DNA of 64,000 nt from Narthecium ossifragum (GCA_963920575.1 OY986969.1:24219434-24283433); one strand, 5' to 3'; shown: positions 12,533-24,031, counted from the stretch's first letter. Numbers and translations are program-made. The notes: generated by a model from the letters alone, not told the origin.

Positions 12533-13179
12533 GCAACATTTAACAAATGCTGTGAAAAAAGCATGATGTTTTGACATGGAGGGACGATGACTGGAGTTGA
12601 CAGAGAAGGAAACAAGGCGGTGCCTGTCAGCCATGTTGCTTGATCAATCTTTAGAAACCTAAACCATGACGCATCCTCGACTTTGATATGGACGGACAGA
12701 GATTAGGATCTGAAAATTTCAGATCAAATTAGAGCTGCTTAGAGGTGCTGGAGAAGCTTGGTTGTAAAAGATTAAAGTCATCTTATCAAATCAACTGTTA
12801 AAGTTATCCTCTCTCCCTCTCTTTATAGGAAGAAATAGATATCTCTATGGCTCACTTGATTCTACTCCTTTGGATTTTTAGAAAGGTCAAGGGAATATAC
12901 AAGCAGAAGGAAGTAAACACAAAATATCAACAAGCTGCATTCTCCCATTATTTGGTTATAACTCCATTTGAATAGAACTTACATAGCAATTAAAATTGAA
13001 TTGAATACAAGTTTAAGCCTAGAGTTACAAGCGAAAGATGAAGGACTCAATCAAGAATCCTTCAAGTAAATTTATTTTCTACAAGAGACACTTCAACTGG
13101 GAATTATTGGACTTCAACGCTGAAGAGACTCTGTGAATCCATACTTTTATATGTACTGATCATAGTAACTGATCCGGTT
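12533..13179. other. 3' flank of the kinase gene
   Basis: AT-rich sequence between the kinase stop codon and the broken minus-strand desulfurase copy. I see no gene or clear repeat; the 3' UTR of the kinase transcript must lie in the first part. Confidence 0.5.
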
Positions 13180-14521
13180 CTAACCAATATGCTTCATGGT
13201 AAGGAGTACCTCCTCTGGCATCTCGACTGGGGCTGGTTCTGCTGGAAGGGAGAGTGCTATGTGCTTGGCCTTCTCTATGATCTGCGAACCTATGAGTACG
13301 CCCTGCAGTACTCATCATCAAATCCCTCTGCCCTCCTCCTCTCATTGCTTCCACAATGGAGGATCTTTGAGTGGTGGAGATGGTGGTGGTATTATTAGTC
13401 TGCGACATCCCCCAAGCAGCGTGAGCGTGCTCCTCTTCCATTTGAATGTGTTTTTTTTTTTTTGAGAATATGACCCCGAAGGTTGGGGAACATTAGCCAG
13501 ACAGACAGTCCCTAAATAGAGTCGCCATACTCATGAGCCAAAACTAGTTTAGTTTTTTTTTATTAGTTGGTCTTCCATTCGAAGCTGTAGGCTATGTTTA
13601 GTTTGGAGATAAGATGGGTTATCCCCGTGTTATCTCCATCTTATCCCTAAACAGAATGAGGTAATGAAATAAGGATAATGTGAATTAAGATGGGCCATCC
13701 TAAAAAATGAGGATATCATTTATTCTATCTTCGTTTAACCCCACTCCGATTTGTATTCTCATTTTTATTTTTTTATTAAAAAAAAATTAATATGACTCCA
13801 CTCATTCTCTCAACTTTTCTAACCCTAAAATCTCTTAAGTGGGATAGCATATCCCCTTAGCGATGAACTCGATGGCTGCCAGGAAGGCAAACTCCTCCTT
13901 GGACATGTAGCAGGAGAAGCTCACTCTTGTCCACCCAGGCTTCATCCCAGAGCAGCCCTGTCCAGGTTATATATATGATAACATACTTGCTATAAGTTTA
14001 TAATCGTACAGATCATGGGGATGAAGTGAAGCCATCCCCATCACCTCTTGCAGCCGCTTAATCGCAGCACAACTCCAGCGACTTGAGAAAATCAAGTTTC
14101 ATGTTTGTTTGTTTGTTTGTTTTTGCTAAATTGAGTCAAAAGATTACGTGTGACAATTTAGATTAAATTACTCCAACGACTTGAGTAAATCAAGTTTCAT
14201 GTTGATCAAGAACAGATGGTTAATTATTAGAACTAATTAAGTACCATAGAAATGGAGGACTTTCTGAACGATGTAATCCTCGATGTGCTGCAAGCCTCTC
14301 CCGGAGGCAGTATGATCGGCATATGTTAGGAGCCTCTTCCCAAACGGGGTGTCGAACTCCACGTCACGGCCGATCACCTGAGAAGTTAGCCACTCGATCC
14401 TCTCGTCCGTGGCCTTCCCCTTCTTGTTCCCACGGAGAAGCCCAATGACCTCTGAGCTCACGTTGGAAAGCAGGCGGTCATCGGCACCTCTCATCTCTTG
14501 AACTGCCTCGGAGTACCCCAT
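13180..14521 (-). pseudogene. Third, broken copy of the desulfurase-like gene
   Basis: On the minus strand exon 1 is open from the ATG at 14521 to 14245 (SQVIGRDVEFDTPFGKR, TYADHTASGRGLQHIEDYI). Only a piece of exon 2 follows (about 14031-14066, AAIKRLQEVMG), exons 3 and 4 are missing, and the last exon is split. Its start (SGMKPGWTRVSFS-like) lies at about 13861-13960, a short SFEWKT piece at about 13566-13590, and its end at 13180-13440 reads RDLMMSTAGRTHRFAD before shifting frame. All catalytic parts (Lys exon, Cys loop) are absent. Exon 1 differs more from copies 1 and 2 than they differ from each other, so this is an older, inverted relic. Two similar 40-base phrases (cgacttgagaaaatcaagtttc) around 14090 and 14175 are a local duplication. 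Confidence 0.8.
13591..13860. mobile_element. MITE-like insertion splitting the last exon of the broken copy
   Basis: The last exon is interrupted by about 270 bases rich in TTATCC/GGATAA words, the style of the AT-rich Tourist-like elements near 28600 and 57751. About 25 bases of the exon are missing across it, and I could not define clean terminal inverted repeats. A separate poly-T-led insertion lies at about 13448-13565. Confidence 0.4.
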
Positions 14522-14835
14522 GCTAGCTCTTTTGCGCCAGCAAGTTTCTCTTGCTTGGAGATGAACTCCCAGAGGTATACTTGTATGCATGCATCTGATT
14601 CATAGCTCAACGACAGTTGAGTTTAACTCCTGATTAAGATAATGACGAGGATCCTCAAACTAAAGTTTGAGTGCTTGTGAATCGAATAGTAACATCGAGA
14701 CAAACAATGCACAAACCCTATATAAGTTTGAGGAGATTGCGATGTTTTTTTATATGATGTAGGTCTTGTATATATAGGCAAATGGAGAGGGTTAGACACG
14801 GCAATTTGACAGAAGATCTATGTGGCTACATACAA
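14522..14835. other. Flank of the broken desulfurase copy
   Basis: The minus-strand frame is open from 14590 through the presumed start at 14521, but the extra residues do not resemble the other copies. Nothing else is recognised. Confidence 0.4.
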
Positions 14836-15174
14836 GGGTGCGGCTATCCNNNNNNNNNNNNNNNNNNNNNNNNNNNNNNNNNNNNNNNNNNNNNNNNNNN
14901 NNNNNNNNNNNNNNNNNNNNNNNNNNNNNNNNNNNNNNNNNNNNNNNNNNNNNNNNNNNNNNNNNNNNNNNNNNNNNNNNNNNNNNNNNNNNNNNNNNNN
15001 NNNNNNNNNNNNNNNNNNNNNNNNNNNNNNNNNNNNNNNNNNNNNNNNNGGGGGAGAGAGGGGAGGTAGGGGATGAGGGTAGTTTATGGTTTTTTTGGTT
15101 TTTTAATTTTTTTTTTTCAAAAAATCTGGGATGTGGTGTGTTGAGTCCAATTTGTTGTGCGGATAGCCGCACCC
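14836..15174. mobile_element. Small terminal-inverted-repeat element containing the assembly gap
   Basis: A perfect 14-base inverted repeat, GGGTGCGGCTATCC at 14836-14849 and its complement at 15161-15174, encloses the run of N and a poly-T-rich remainder. No clear target duplication is seen, so the superfamily is open. The gap probably reflects assembly trouble in this structured repeat. Confidence 0.5.
14850..15049. other. Assembly gap, 200 N
   Basis: Exactly 200 unresolved bases, a round number that suggests a placeholder and not a measured length. Reading frames drawn across it are meaningless. Confidence 0.98.
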
Positions 15175-15247
15175 ACCCTTTAATTCATTAATATGGATTC
15201 AGAGTTAGAATTCAAGGAGATGAAACTATATATGTGTGAGAAATTTC

Positions 15248-15811
15248 TGGCACATGGTAACGTGGACCTCTCTATGGGAGAGACAATCAGATTTCTCAAG
15301 GGGAGAAAACAAAAACCCTAACTTTCATTAATCATCAAAACTGACTTTACAAACCCTAAGACCTTCTTTTATAGGTTTAAGGAAAGACCAGACCAACTCA
15401 AACATAGACTCAAACATCATTATCCTAATCCAAGTACTAAACCCAAAATTCAAATAGAAGAAAACCTACTAGAAATAGGAAATTTGCCAAAAATAGAAAG
15501 ACCCGAACAAACTGCCTAAAAAGGAAAGTTTTTCACAAAAACTGAATTTTAAGCCAAACGAAAAGGAATTTGGAGATTTGGAGGTCAAGGTCATGGAGAG
15601 ATCTTCGATCTCCGATGATTCTTGACGGGCTCGTCGAGCCGGTCGTTTTCTGGTCGCATGCCCCGATCGGACGTCGTGAGCGAAAGTTATGCCCATCCGA
15701 CGGTCGGGATCGCCCGGAGATCTGAGTCGGACGGATGGGGTACGAATGCGTCTCGATCGCCTCGGGAGCTGCTCTGAATTGGACTCGATCAGGTCTGGAC
15801 TTGGTACTGCA
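15248..15811 (-). repeat. Complete LTR of the small element
   Basis: On the minus strand it runs TGATGCAGTACC...CATGTGCCA and carries a TATA-like CCTATAAAAG near 15370. The 5' approximately 215 bases are duplicated, with several substitutions, at 16166-16380. Confidence 0.75.
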
Positions 15812-15972
15812 TCAATATTCAAATCTTGTGCATGCAGGATTGAACATGTCTTGTTCATGCCAGTACACATCTAGTGCATTTCATGCACTTGAAGGATAAG
15901 ATGGAATGAACTTAAACTTCTTATATATTAGGTCCTCTTTGGTGAGCCTATACATTCAAATCTTTGAAAGCC

Positions 15973-16030
15973 ATGAAGAAATCACAGGTCGTTGCATATC
16001 TCCTAGCCATTCTTCTCACTTTCTCCCTTG
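15973..16030 (+). pseudogene. Captured first exon encoding a signal peptide
   Basis: An ATG at 15973 opens MKKSQVVAYLLAILLTFSLG, a textbook secretory signal (basic start, hydrophobic core), ending exactly at a splice donor (gtacgt at 16031). About 55 bases upstream is a TATA-like CTTATATATTA. This looks like the promoter, leader and first exon of a small secreted-peptide gene (for example a GASA/snakin-like or cysteine-rich peptide; family not determined). No second exon is seen inside the element. It lies opposite to the element's own direction of transcription, consistent with unspliced genomic DNA having been picked up. Confidence 0.5.
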
Positions 16031-16895
16031 GTACGTTTCGTCGAGCTACAAGCTATTGAAGTTTTCCCTTTATATTTGTCAAGCATGTGTGAGCCTACTA
16101 AAATCATAAAACAATTGCAAGTCCATACAATAAATCACTGCCTTCAAACTTGGGCATGCGACCAGTCTTCGATCTCTGATGAATCATGACGGGCTCGTCG
16201 AGCCGGTCGTTTTGACTGGTCGCACGCCCCGATCAGACATCGTGAGCGAAAGTTATGCCTATCCGACGGTCGGGGTCGTCCGGAGATCTGAGTCGAACGG
16301 ATGGGATACGAACGCGTCCCGATTGCCTCGGGAGCTGCTCTGGATCGGACTCGATCAGATCTGAACTTGGTACTGCATCAATTTCCAAGTCCTCATCCTC
16401 ATCCGGGGTAATTTAACGCAGGCCAAGTTAACCTATCTAGAAGTTATATGGTTGAGCTATCATAAATCAGAAATTGGCGACCACTATAGTAAACAGTGGG
16501 CCTGTGCGTGTGTGTGTGTGAAGCTAGTACTACTTTAGGACCGCAGCCACGTTGGAAAGCGACAACCATGAATGCTGGAGGTTGGGAGATCAAACCAAAG
16601 TCATCTATGAAGGGCTGCTGATGCATGGTTTACTTTATGATTCTTGAAGATTTCGTGTCGATTTTTTTATTATTATTAGTTAAGCCTTTTTATCTTGGCT
16701 TATGAGGGGCTTTCAGAAACTCCAAGAACCAAGGTAGAATGCCCCCGTGGAGCATTATAATTAACGAGACCCTTCCTCTCAATCCACCCTTCAGTGGCCC
16801 AAAACAAAACTAAAATCTACAGAGAGAACGCACACCCAACAGAACAACCGGCCATCTCTTTGATCAGTCAGATTGGAGAAAGCAGCAAACGGGGC

Positions 16896-18587
16896 GATGG
16901 GCACCACCCTCTTCACAAGCTGCTTCTTTGCCTTCAACTATCCTCATCACTAGGGGTGACAATCCGGGTAAGAACCCGTGAACCCGACCTGAGATAAGCG
17001 GGTTTGGATTTGGTATAATCGGGAAATAAACGGGTCGGGTCGGGTTGACCCGTGGGGTAGACAGGTCAACTCATTTACCCGTTTAAGTTTCGACTTACTG
17101 ACCTATCTCTCCTCCGTTCCTTTTTTTCCCAATCTCTTCTCACCCTCTCTTCTCCCCCGATCTCCCCCCCCCCCCCCCCCCCCCAAACCACCTTTCTTCT
17201 CCGCCGATCTCTTCTCCCCCGGTGCTTCACCACGAACGACGACCCACCTCTTGACAGTGACTCTCGAGGCCGATCTCTTCTCCCCCGGCTTCACCGCGAA
17301 TGCCGAACCACCTCTCGACCGCGGCCTCACCCCCACTCCAACCTCATCCCAACCCATCCATGGTTGGGATCCTCGATGCCATCCCCTCTCCTCATCCGCG
17401 CCTCCTCAGCTAAAACCCTAACCCGCGCTCCCCACCGATCTCCTCCCCTCCCAGCTACGTCTTGGCGTCGACGGTGAAGGCGAGGGTAACTGGTGGTGAA
17501 AAGAGGTTGGCGACGGTAGAGAGAAAGGAGAAGAAGATCGGTGGCGAAGAAGGAGGTCGATGGTGAAGAGGTCCATGGAAAAGAAGATAGACGGCGAAGA
17601 TAGGATCTCCTCCCCTCCCAGCTACTTCTTGTTTGGTTTTTTTTTGTTTTGTTTTTGGCTCTCCTTCATTCACGCCATGAGAGCATGAGAGGGAGGAATT
17701 GAGGATGGAGGCTCTGGACTCTGGCTGGTCGATGGTGAAGAGGTCGGAGGACCAGACCCGGACCCAACCCGACCCGTTTAATAAACGGGTTAGGTGGGTC
17801 GGGTCAGGTTGACCCGTTTATAAACGGGTTGGGTTCGGGTTTGAAAATTTGACCCGTTTATGAAACGGTCGGGTTCGGATTGAGCCTTTTGGTCGAGATA
17901 TTGGGTCTCGACCTGACACGCGAACCCGAATTGCTACCCCTACTCACCACCAGTATGATCAAAGGCCTCAGAAGAAGTATGGACATGTGAAGAGTGGAGG
18001 AGGGAGCCGTTGGTTCTCAGCAGAGGCAGCTGGAAGGAGGATTGCTTGTGGGTCTCAGAGTGGAGGAGGTGATGAGGAGGGGGTTGTTGAGCTTTGTGGA
18101 AGGAGGTGGGCGGTAATGACTTCTGGATTGAGTTTGGCTTCTGGTGTGCTATTGGGTTTTCCAGGAAATGGGCTGGCAGTGAAGCACGGGCTCTTGACTG
18201 GGAGGATACCTGGCTTATCTGAGCCTGACGAAGGAGGTTAGCCTTTCCATGCCCCTGTTTTTTTCCATTATTGTGTAGAGTCAACTTATTGTTGAATTAA
18301 GTATTGTTTTGGGTAGATGAACATGACTTGCAATCTGCATGTCTAAGTCAGTGAATTTTGATAAATGAATTTTTGCTTGTGATTCTGTGAAGTGTTTATC
18401 TGGTTAAAAACTTAGAAGCGATTAAAGCATTTCTTTTCAATCAGTTGATAATCCTAATAAGGCAAGAAATTTGCTCAGACAGGTTGGAGGACATATAGAA
18501 GAGCAGATGAGAAGTCTGGAGGGCATGGCGTAGGGTGGAGTCCAATAATTCCATCCACCTTCAAAGTCCCCAATGGCTGGGATGAGG
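16896..18587 (+). pseudogene. PPD4: Truncated PPD4 copy with a hAT insertion in exon 1
   Basis: The sequence from about 16381 to 18765 matches the intact PPD4 locus (28881-30308) almost base for base, including promoter, exon 1, intron 1 and exon 2 (18484-18587). Exon 1 starts at ATG 16896 (MGTTLFTSCFFAF) and is broken after about 18 codons by a 992-base hAT element (16951-17942). Exons 3-5, which carry most of the PsbP domain, are missing because LTR sequence replaces the locus from about 18766, inside intron 2. The parts that remain have no other obvious disabling change, so the copy is young. It cannot encode a working protein. Confidence 0.85.
16951..17942. mobile_element. Non-autonomous hAT transposon
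   Basis: Imperfect terminal inverted repeats TAGGGGTGACAAT and (reversed) TAGGGGTAGCAAT are flanked by an 8-base target duplication, CTCATCAC at 16943-16950 and CTCACCAC at 17943-17950. The intact PPD4 gene has CTCACCAC once at the same place. Both subterminal regions repeat ACCCGTTTA / TAAACGGGT many times, typical of hAT transposase-binding arrays. The centre is CT-rich with a run of about 20 C at 17164 and no transposase. Confidence 0.85.
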
Positions 18588-18765
18588 TAAGGTTTTATCT
18601 CATTTAGGAACTACCATCCTGTCATCCTGTGCCATGGGCTTTCTTGGGGATAAAGGACTCATGGAATTTGCAATGAAAGCATTAGAATTTATACAAGATA
18701 TTGAATACTGATGGACTTCTTTTGCAACTGCACTTTTTCGGTTTTCTTGCGCTCTAATGCTTCTT

Positions 18766-19319
18766 GTTTGCTTAGCCATTTGCTAGCTATGAGTGCTAGC
18801 TTACGTTGTATTGTAGAACCTTAACCCGTTGCCGGCGTGTGCCAAGGGCTATTGTATAACTGTTGAACTCATAATTGTTGTTGTGACATATAGAGACATC
18901 TAGGTTAGATGTTTCCATAGGTTCATGCACTAGTGTATGCATTAGAGGCATATCAGGTTAGACGGGGCGATGGGTTGATTGCCGATCCAAGGCTCTCGGG
19001 TAGCTCAGATCTAGCCTTAGGACCGCGGCTGGGTAGTAAGGTTTTGGACGTGATTGTATTATTGGAATCTTCATATTATCGAGGATATGGTTTAGTCAGT
19101 TATATCGTGTTGCCTTGAGGTTTAGAGGTCGTGGCGCTTCTCCAAGGCCAAATGCTAAGGATGGTTGTCGATGTCCATGACATGGTCCCCAGGCAGTGAT
19201 TTCCTGCTGGGTAAGGGTGATCCTACTAGTTTTGGTTCTTCCCAGCGTGTTGGTTGATATTCTCAGCGTGATCAGTTGAGAAGAGCAGGATCCCTTAGGG
19301 AGTCGATAGAGGTTATGGG
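18766..19319 (+). repeat. Fragment of an LTR related to the one that follows
   Basis: From about 18900 to 19319 the sequence parallels 21430-21843 inside the adjacent LTR (phrases such as gaggtttagaggtcgtg and ggccaaatgctaaggatggttgtcg). It ends exactly where the next LTR begins, so the younger element appears to have inserted into this older relative. Confidence 0.65.
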
Positions 19320-22300
19320 TGTGAGGACCCGTTCCTCCAACCTGGTCCGATCGCGGTAGGTCGAGGGTCTGGTTTTGTGGTTTGGCTTGGTTGGCCTTGG
19401 TTTACGATCGGTTGATCGTATCGCTGTTTTTGGACCCCAAGGGCAATTTGGTAAATTGCGCCTTGGCGGTCAGTTTCACACCCGCGTAGTGCACACACAG
19501 CCTTGATTGATGTACGTGATTGAGTAGATCGCAACTTGGAGCCTGATCGGATTCAGTCCGATCAGTTGGCTCGTCTAAACCAGCTAAGCCACTTAAGTGG
19601 CTTAACCTCCTTCTCTCTCCTACTTATTTTCTCTCTCCTCTTTCCCTCTCTCTTTCTTTTCCTTTTCTTTTCTTTCTTTCCCTCTCCCTTCCCTGGTTTC
19701 CCCACGCCCGACCCCCTCTTCTTCGCTCGCGACGACGCCGGCCTCTCCCCTCTTCTCCGGAGCCCTTCGCCTCCGTGGCCGGCCATCGTCCCCTTCGAGC
19801 TCCCCCTCCTCAGGTCCGGCAAGAGCTCCTCTTCCCCGAGCTCTCTCCCTCCCTCCTTCCCTTCTCTCTTCCGCGGCAAGCGTCCCTCTCTCCCGCGGCG
19901 ACCCCGTCCCTTCCCCGGCGGCTTGGAGGCGGCGGCGAGGACCCCTCCTCCTTCCTCCCGAGCTCTCCTCTCCTCTTCCCAGATCCCCTCCGGCTTCTCC
20001 CTCCTCTCCTCCACCTTCCCGTCGTGTTTGGAGGGAGGCGCCGGACGGCTCCCGGCGGTTCCCCGGCAAGCCAGAGGCGGCGGCGAGGCCCCCTTCCCCT
20101 TCTCCTTCCCTTCCTCCCTCTCCTGCGGCTGTCTCTTCCTTCTCCGGCAACGGCAGCGGCTGTGGGAGGCCTCCGGCGGTTCTTCGGCGAGCTGGAGACG
20201 ATGGCGACGACAGTGGACGGCGGGATCACGGCGGATTAGCGAGGATGAAGCTTGGATTAGCGTGTGAAGGTAGGGTTTCTACCTATATCATTAGGGTATG
20301 TTAGATCTAGGGTTTGGTTGCTAGATCTATGGTTTTATATGTGTAATATGATGCTTATGGACTTGTTTAGCAACTGATTAGAGCTTGGTAGGATTTGATT
20401 TGGGTTTTATCCGGATTTTTGGAGGTTTTTCCCGGATTTTATCGAGGTTCTGTTTTTCGGCGGGCTGAGCTGTTCTAGCTCAGATCTGGGCTCGTACGTG
20501 CATGATATCGTTTGATCATCAAGAGGAAAGTTGTAGATCATCGAATCTACTTTCATTTGCCGCTGATTTCATAATTTTCAGAGTTTTCTACGATTTATGG
20601 TGATTATTCTTCGGATCTGCGACGGGACCGCAATTAGTGAATTGATTAGTGAATTTCGGGAAGATTAGTCATTAGATTAATCCAATTCTTGGGCTGCATG
20701 TTCTTAGTATGCTAATATACATTTGCCCAAGTTTGTTTTGCAATTCGACGTCGTTTGGACGTCGAATTGATAAGATTTCATCGCCTCTAACTAGGGTTAA
20801 ATGTAGAGATCCGGAATTTAGCTTCTTAATGGATTTTCGATGTTTTACCGTGTTTAAACCTTCGAGATATATGCTTCATTCACCTAATGCCTTAATTGAT
20901 GTTCTTAATAACATTTAGGATGGACAATCTAGATTTGATAGGTTTGGGTGTTTGAACCCTCGATATTGGTTTGTCGATTTAACTAGTTAACTATTCATGC
21001 TTAGTTAGCTTTTAATTAAATAATCATACCTTGTTATATATATAGATTGCATGCTTTATATTTGCTTTACCCCGTGTGGGGCTTGTGGTTGAACCAAGGG
21101 AGTCATGCCCCTTGGGATGGTTAGATAATTAAGTGGGCCGAAGGTGTGCCCTAGTTGATGTGTATTGTAAATGTGTTTGACTATTATCTGTGTGACCGGG
21201 GTTGTGCCTCCGTTGTAGAAATTGCAGTTAACGGCTGCGGACGTCGTTGTAATGCCGGATTTTGATCTGTTGGATACTTGTTATTATAGCTTTGCTAGAT
21301 AGATCCTTATTGCTTGAACCCTTGCTATGTTTACCCTCCGGCAGGCTTGATGCTTCGCCTAGCCCGTGTATGTTGTCTTGGCATATTGTTGCATACTACT
21401 ATTCCTGTATTCTTGTGCCTGAGCATTGCATGCATTTGATTGCATTAGAAGCATCAGGCTAGGTGGTAAACGATGGTTTCGATCGTAGATCCGGGGTTCT
21501 CGGGTAGCCCGGATCTAGCCATAGGACCGGGGTTTGGGGTAGTCGAGGATTAGGGCGTGATTGTTATCAGTAATCATGTTTGATATCATTCGAGGATTAT
21601 TAAGTAGTCGGACTGGAATATTATGTTGTTTGAGGTTTAGAGGTCGTGTCGGTTCTCCAAGGCCAAGTGCTAAGGATGGTTGTCGATGTCCCTGACGTGT
21701 GTCCCCAGGTAGTGGTTTTCTGTTGGGTAAAGAGTGTTCCTACTGGCTCTGTTTCTTGTTTCCTCCCAGCGTGTTTGGTTGATGTTCCCAGCGTGGTCGG
21801 TTGAGAAGAGTAGGATCCCTTGGGGAATCGATAGGGGTTATGGGACCCCGTGGCATCCTTTAGACTTAGGCGGAGAAACGACACTGTTGTTGTTTTCCTC
21901 CCTTCAGTGTGCCGTAGAATAGCGTAGAACCCTACTGAGCAAGCTTTGTTGCTCACTCCTACCTGGGCTGCATCGGCGATGCATGTCGATGCAGTCCTTT
22001 CCCTTTCAGGATCTTCTGGGTGTTGGCGGGCTATTCTCGAGGTGATCGCGGATTTGGAGTTTGAGGAGCCCTTGATGATACTGGAGTTTTTCCCCTTTGT
22101 TATAGTTGTATATTTGCAGTTACATTAAATGTATAATTTTCCTTTTCGAGGATTTGATAGTCTGTATTAAATTTTGTAATAAGGGTTGATGGAAGCATTG
22201 TATCAGAACATGTACCAGATAGTAAGATTTGCGATTGCAGATTCATATTATTGTTGAATTTTAGAACCGTTGGATTTATCGTTTTAATTTATTGTGGAGA

Positions 22301-22400
22301 TTATAACTGTACAGGGGAAACTCTCGCCACTTGATTTTTGAATTAGATTTAGGACCCTCACGTCCCGGCCCGGATGGGTTTTCTGGGTCGGGGCGTGACA
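19320..22400 (+). mobile_element. 5' LTR of a Ty3-gypsy-type retrotransposon
   Basis: Begins TGTGAGGACCCGTTCC and ends GGGGCGTGACA directly before a tRNA-Met-type primer site. At about 3.1 kb it is a long LTR, as in Tekay/Del-like chromoviruses. A 600-base pyrimidine-rich block (19600-20200) gives long frames on both strands by composition only. Confidence 0.75.
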
Positions 22401-23690
22401 ACTTGGTATCAGAGCAGGCTGTAGGTCCCAGGGATAGGATTAGGCTTGCGGTTAAAGTTTTGAGTGTGGAATGGGATAGTTCTAGGTCTAGAACATCCTT
22501 GCATGGTTGTTTGCGATTGTGTGATATGTTTCCGCTTTATTGATTGTTGCATGTTTTGTTGCTTTCCGGCTGTGACATGACTTCTCAGGGGGAGATGTGC
22601 ATGCACGCCGGTGTCGTCTGTTCCCTCGCCTGACAGTCTCCCCCCGTGCTGGAGATGAGCGAGTAGGGAATAAGACGTGTGTCGCCTTTATACTCTTGGA
22701 ATCCTGAGAGGTGGACCCGTTGTGGTCCAAGGGCGATGTTGGAGATCCTTCGACAGTAGAGGACTGATTGAAGGAGGTGTCTCGGATCCTGGATGTTTTG
22801 GTCATCCTGGAGTATCGCTTGTTTGGGAAGCCTTTGTTTTCTTGCCTTCCTAGGTAGCGATGTGTAGTGGCGCGTGTCGGGGCCACTAGGGACACTGTTG
22901 GTTGTGTGTTGAGAACAGTTCGCGTACTGTTTTTTGGCACCTACCCTTGGAGGGCGGTGTAGTTGGGAGTACCTTCCTCTATTCTTGGTACTCGCACCGC
23001 GTGGCAGCACGTGGGTTGGTTGGATCACCTGGTTCGGTATGCTGGAGCGACAGCGAGGGACGCCCTGGACTGTACTCCGGATACTGAGACAGATGACTTG
23101 AGGATTGACACCGGACTGTTGGTCGGTGGTCGTGGTGAGTTTCGGGGTTGTCGTTTCTGCTTCTGAGGAACGACATGGTAGCCGTTGACAGAGTTCAGTG
23201 GTTTCAGCATCAGCAACAGCCGTGGCAGCAGCAGCGTCGTGCCGGTCCCTTGAGAGGTAGCCTAGACCGCCAGACTGAGAGGTAATCCACAGGGTGCTCG
23301 AGTGCTAGCCGCCGGGTGCCTTTTCGCCGACGGTGCTGGTTGCGAGGGACGCGAGACGCTTACCGCAGAGCAGTCGGGCGTGACGCATGGCGTGGAGCAG
23401 AGCAGTGGGTTGATACCTCAGTTGGGGCAGGTACCTGGGGCAGACACGGAGAACTTCCCTTCCGCCGTGGCCGTGCCACATCCTCCTCGCCGCTCCACAT
23501 CAACTTCCCTTCCGCCTCGCCGACCTCCATCTTTCCTGAGTCAACTGTTTCAAGAGAACTTGGGCTCGTGCCCGGAACTTTTCTCCCTCTCCACCGCCAT
23601 TAAGAAGGAGAATTCCAAGTTCATAGAAACTCCCACACCGGCATTCCGCACACAACGACTCGGCACGTGAGCCTGAAAGGATTACAAACA
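22401..23690 (+). mobile_element. Internal leader of the gypsy-type element, coding region deleted
   Basis: Follows the primer site and contains untranslated leader-type sequence. I find no gag zinc knuckle, protease, reverse transcriptase or integrase. Around 23690 it joins LTR sequence of another family, so the body has been lost by deletion or recombination. Confidence 0.6.
22403..22415 (+). other. Primer-binding site, tRNA-Met type
   Basis: TTGGTATCAGAGC lies two bases after the LTR terminus and is the usual plant initiator-tRNA-Met complement. Confidence 0.85.
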
Positions 23691-24031
23691 AAAAGCTTAT
23701 AACATATTTACCTTGACTCTCGATTTATATATGATGACGCTTTGTATATGCTAGACTTTGGAGGACTTGTATATTGTAATTTTGTGTTTTGATTATTATG
23801 TATTTTGATGATTATACACCTATGTCACACGTGAATGAATGTTATGGGGCAAATGTGTCCCCATAGGTTATGAATCTGTTGAAAATCTCGGATTGAATGC
23901 CATATGTTGTCATATATATAGTCATGTTAACAAGTTGTGTATTTAGAATTCATGTGCCCATGCCCAAAGATCATTCTGAAATTTTGAATTTTTGGAATAA
24001 ATTTGGAAGTTAATTGGGTTGGGGCGTGAGA
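23691..24031 (+). repeat. 3' end fragment of an LTR of the family seen at 34869-37138
   Basis: The 340 bases from 'ccttgactctcgatttatat' to 'ggggcgtgaga' match 36783-37138 clearly, with shared phrases tttggaggacttgtatattg and tgtgtccc. Only the 3' end is present. Confidence 0.75.

Larger units (their letters stand above)
15248..16380 (-). mobile_element. Small non-autonomous LTR element with a captured gene exon
   Basis: The element runs TGGCACATGG...TACTGCATCA and is flanked by the exact 5-base duplication ATTTC (15243-15247 and 16381-16385). The second PPD4 locus shows the uninterrupted site near 28885. Read on the minus strand, the 564-base LTR at 15248-15811 starts TGATGCAGTACC and contains a TATA-like CCTATAAAAG. 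Its first approximately 215 bases recur at 16166-16380 as a truncated 5' LTR. No gag, pol or primer site remains. The 354 bases between the LTRs are foreign and hold the signal-peptide exon described separately. Confidence 0.75.

Noticed and set aside
19536..20267. 243-residue plus-strand frame and four antisense frames
   Set aside because: They lie inside a long LTR in a pyrimidine-rich block; the sequence is Ser/Pro/Leu-rich by composition, with no domain.
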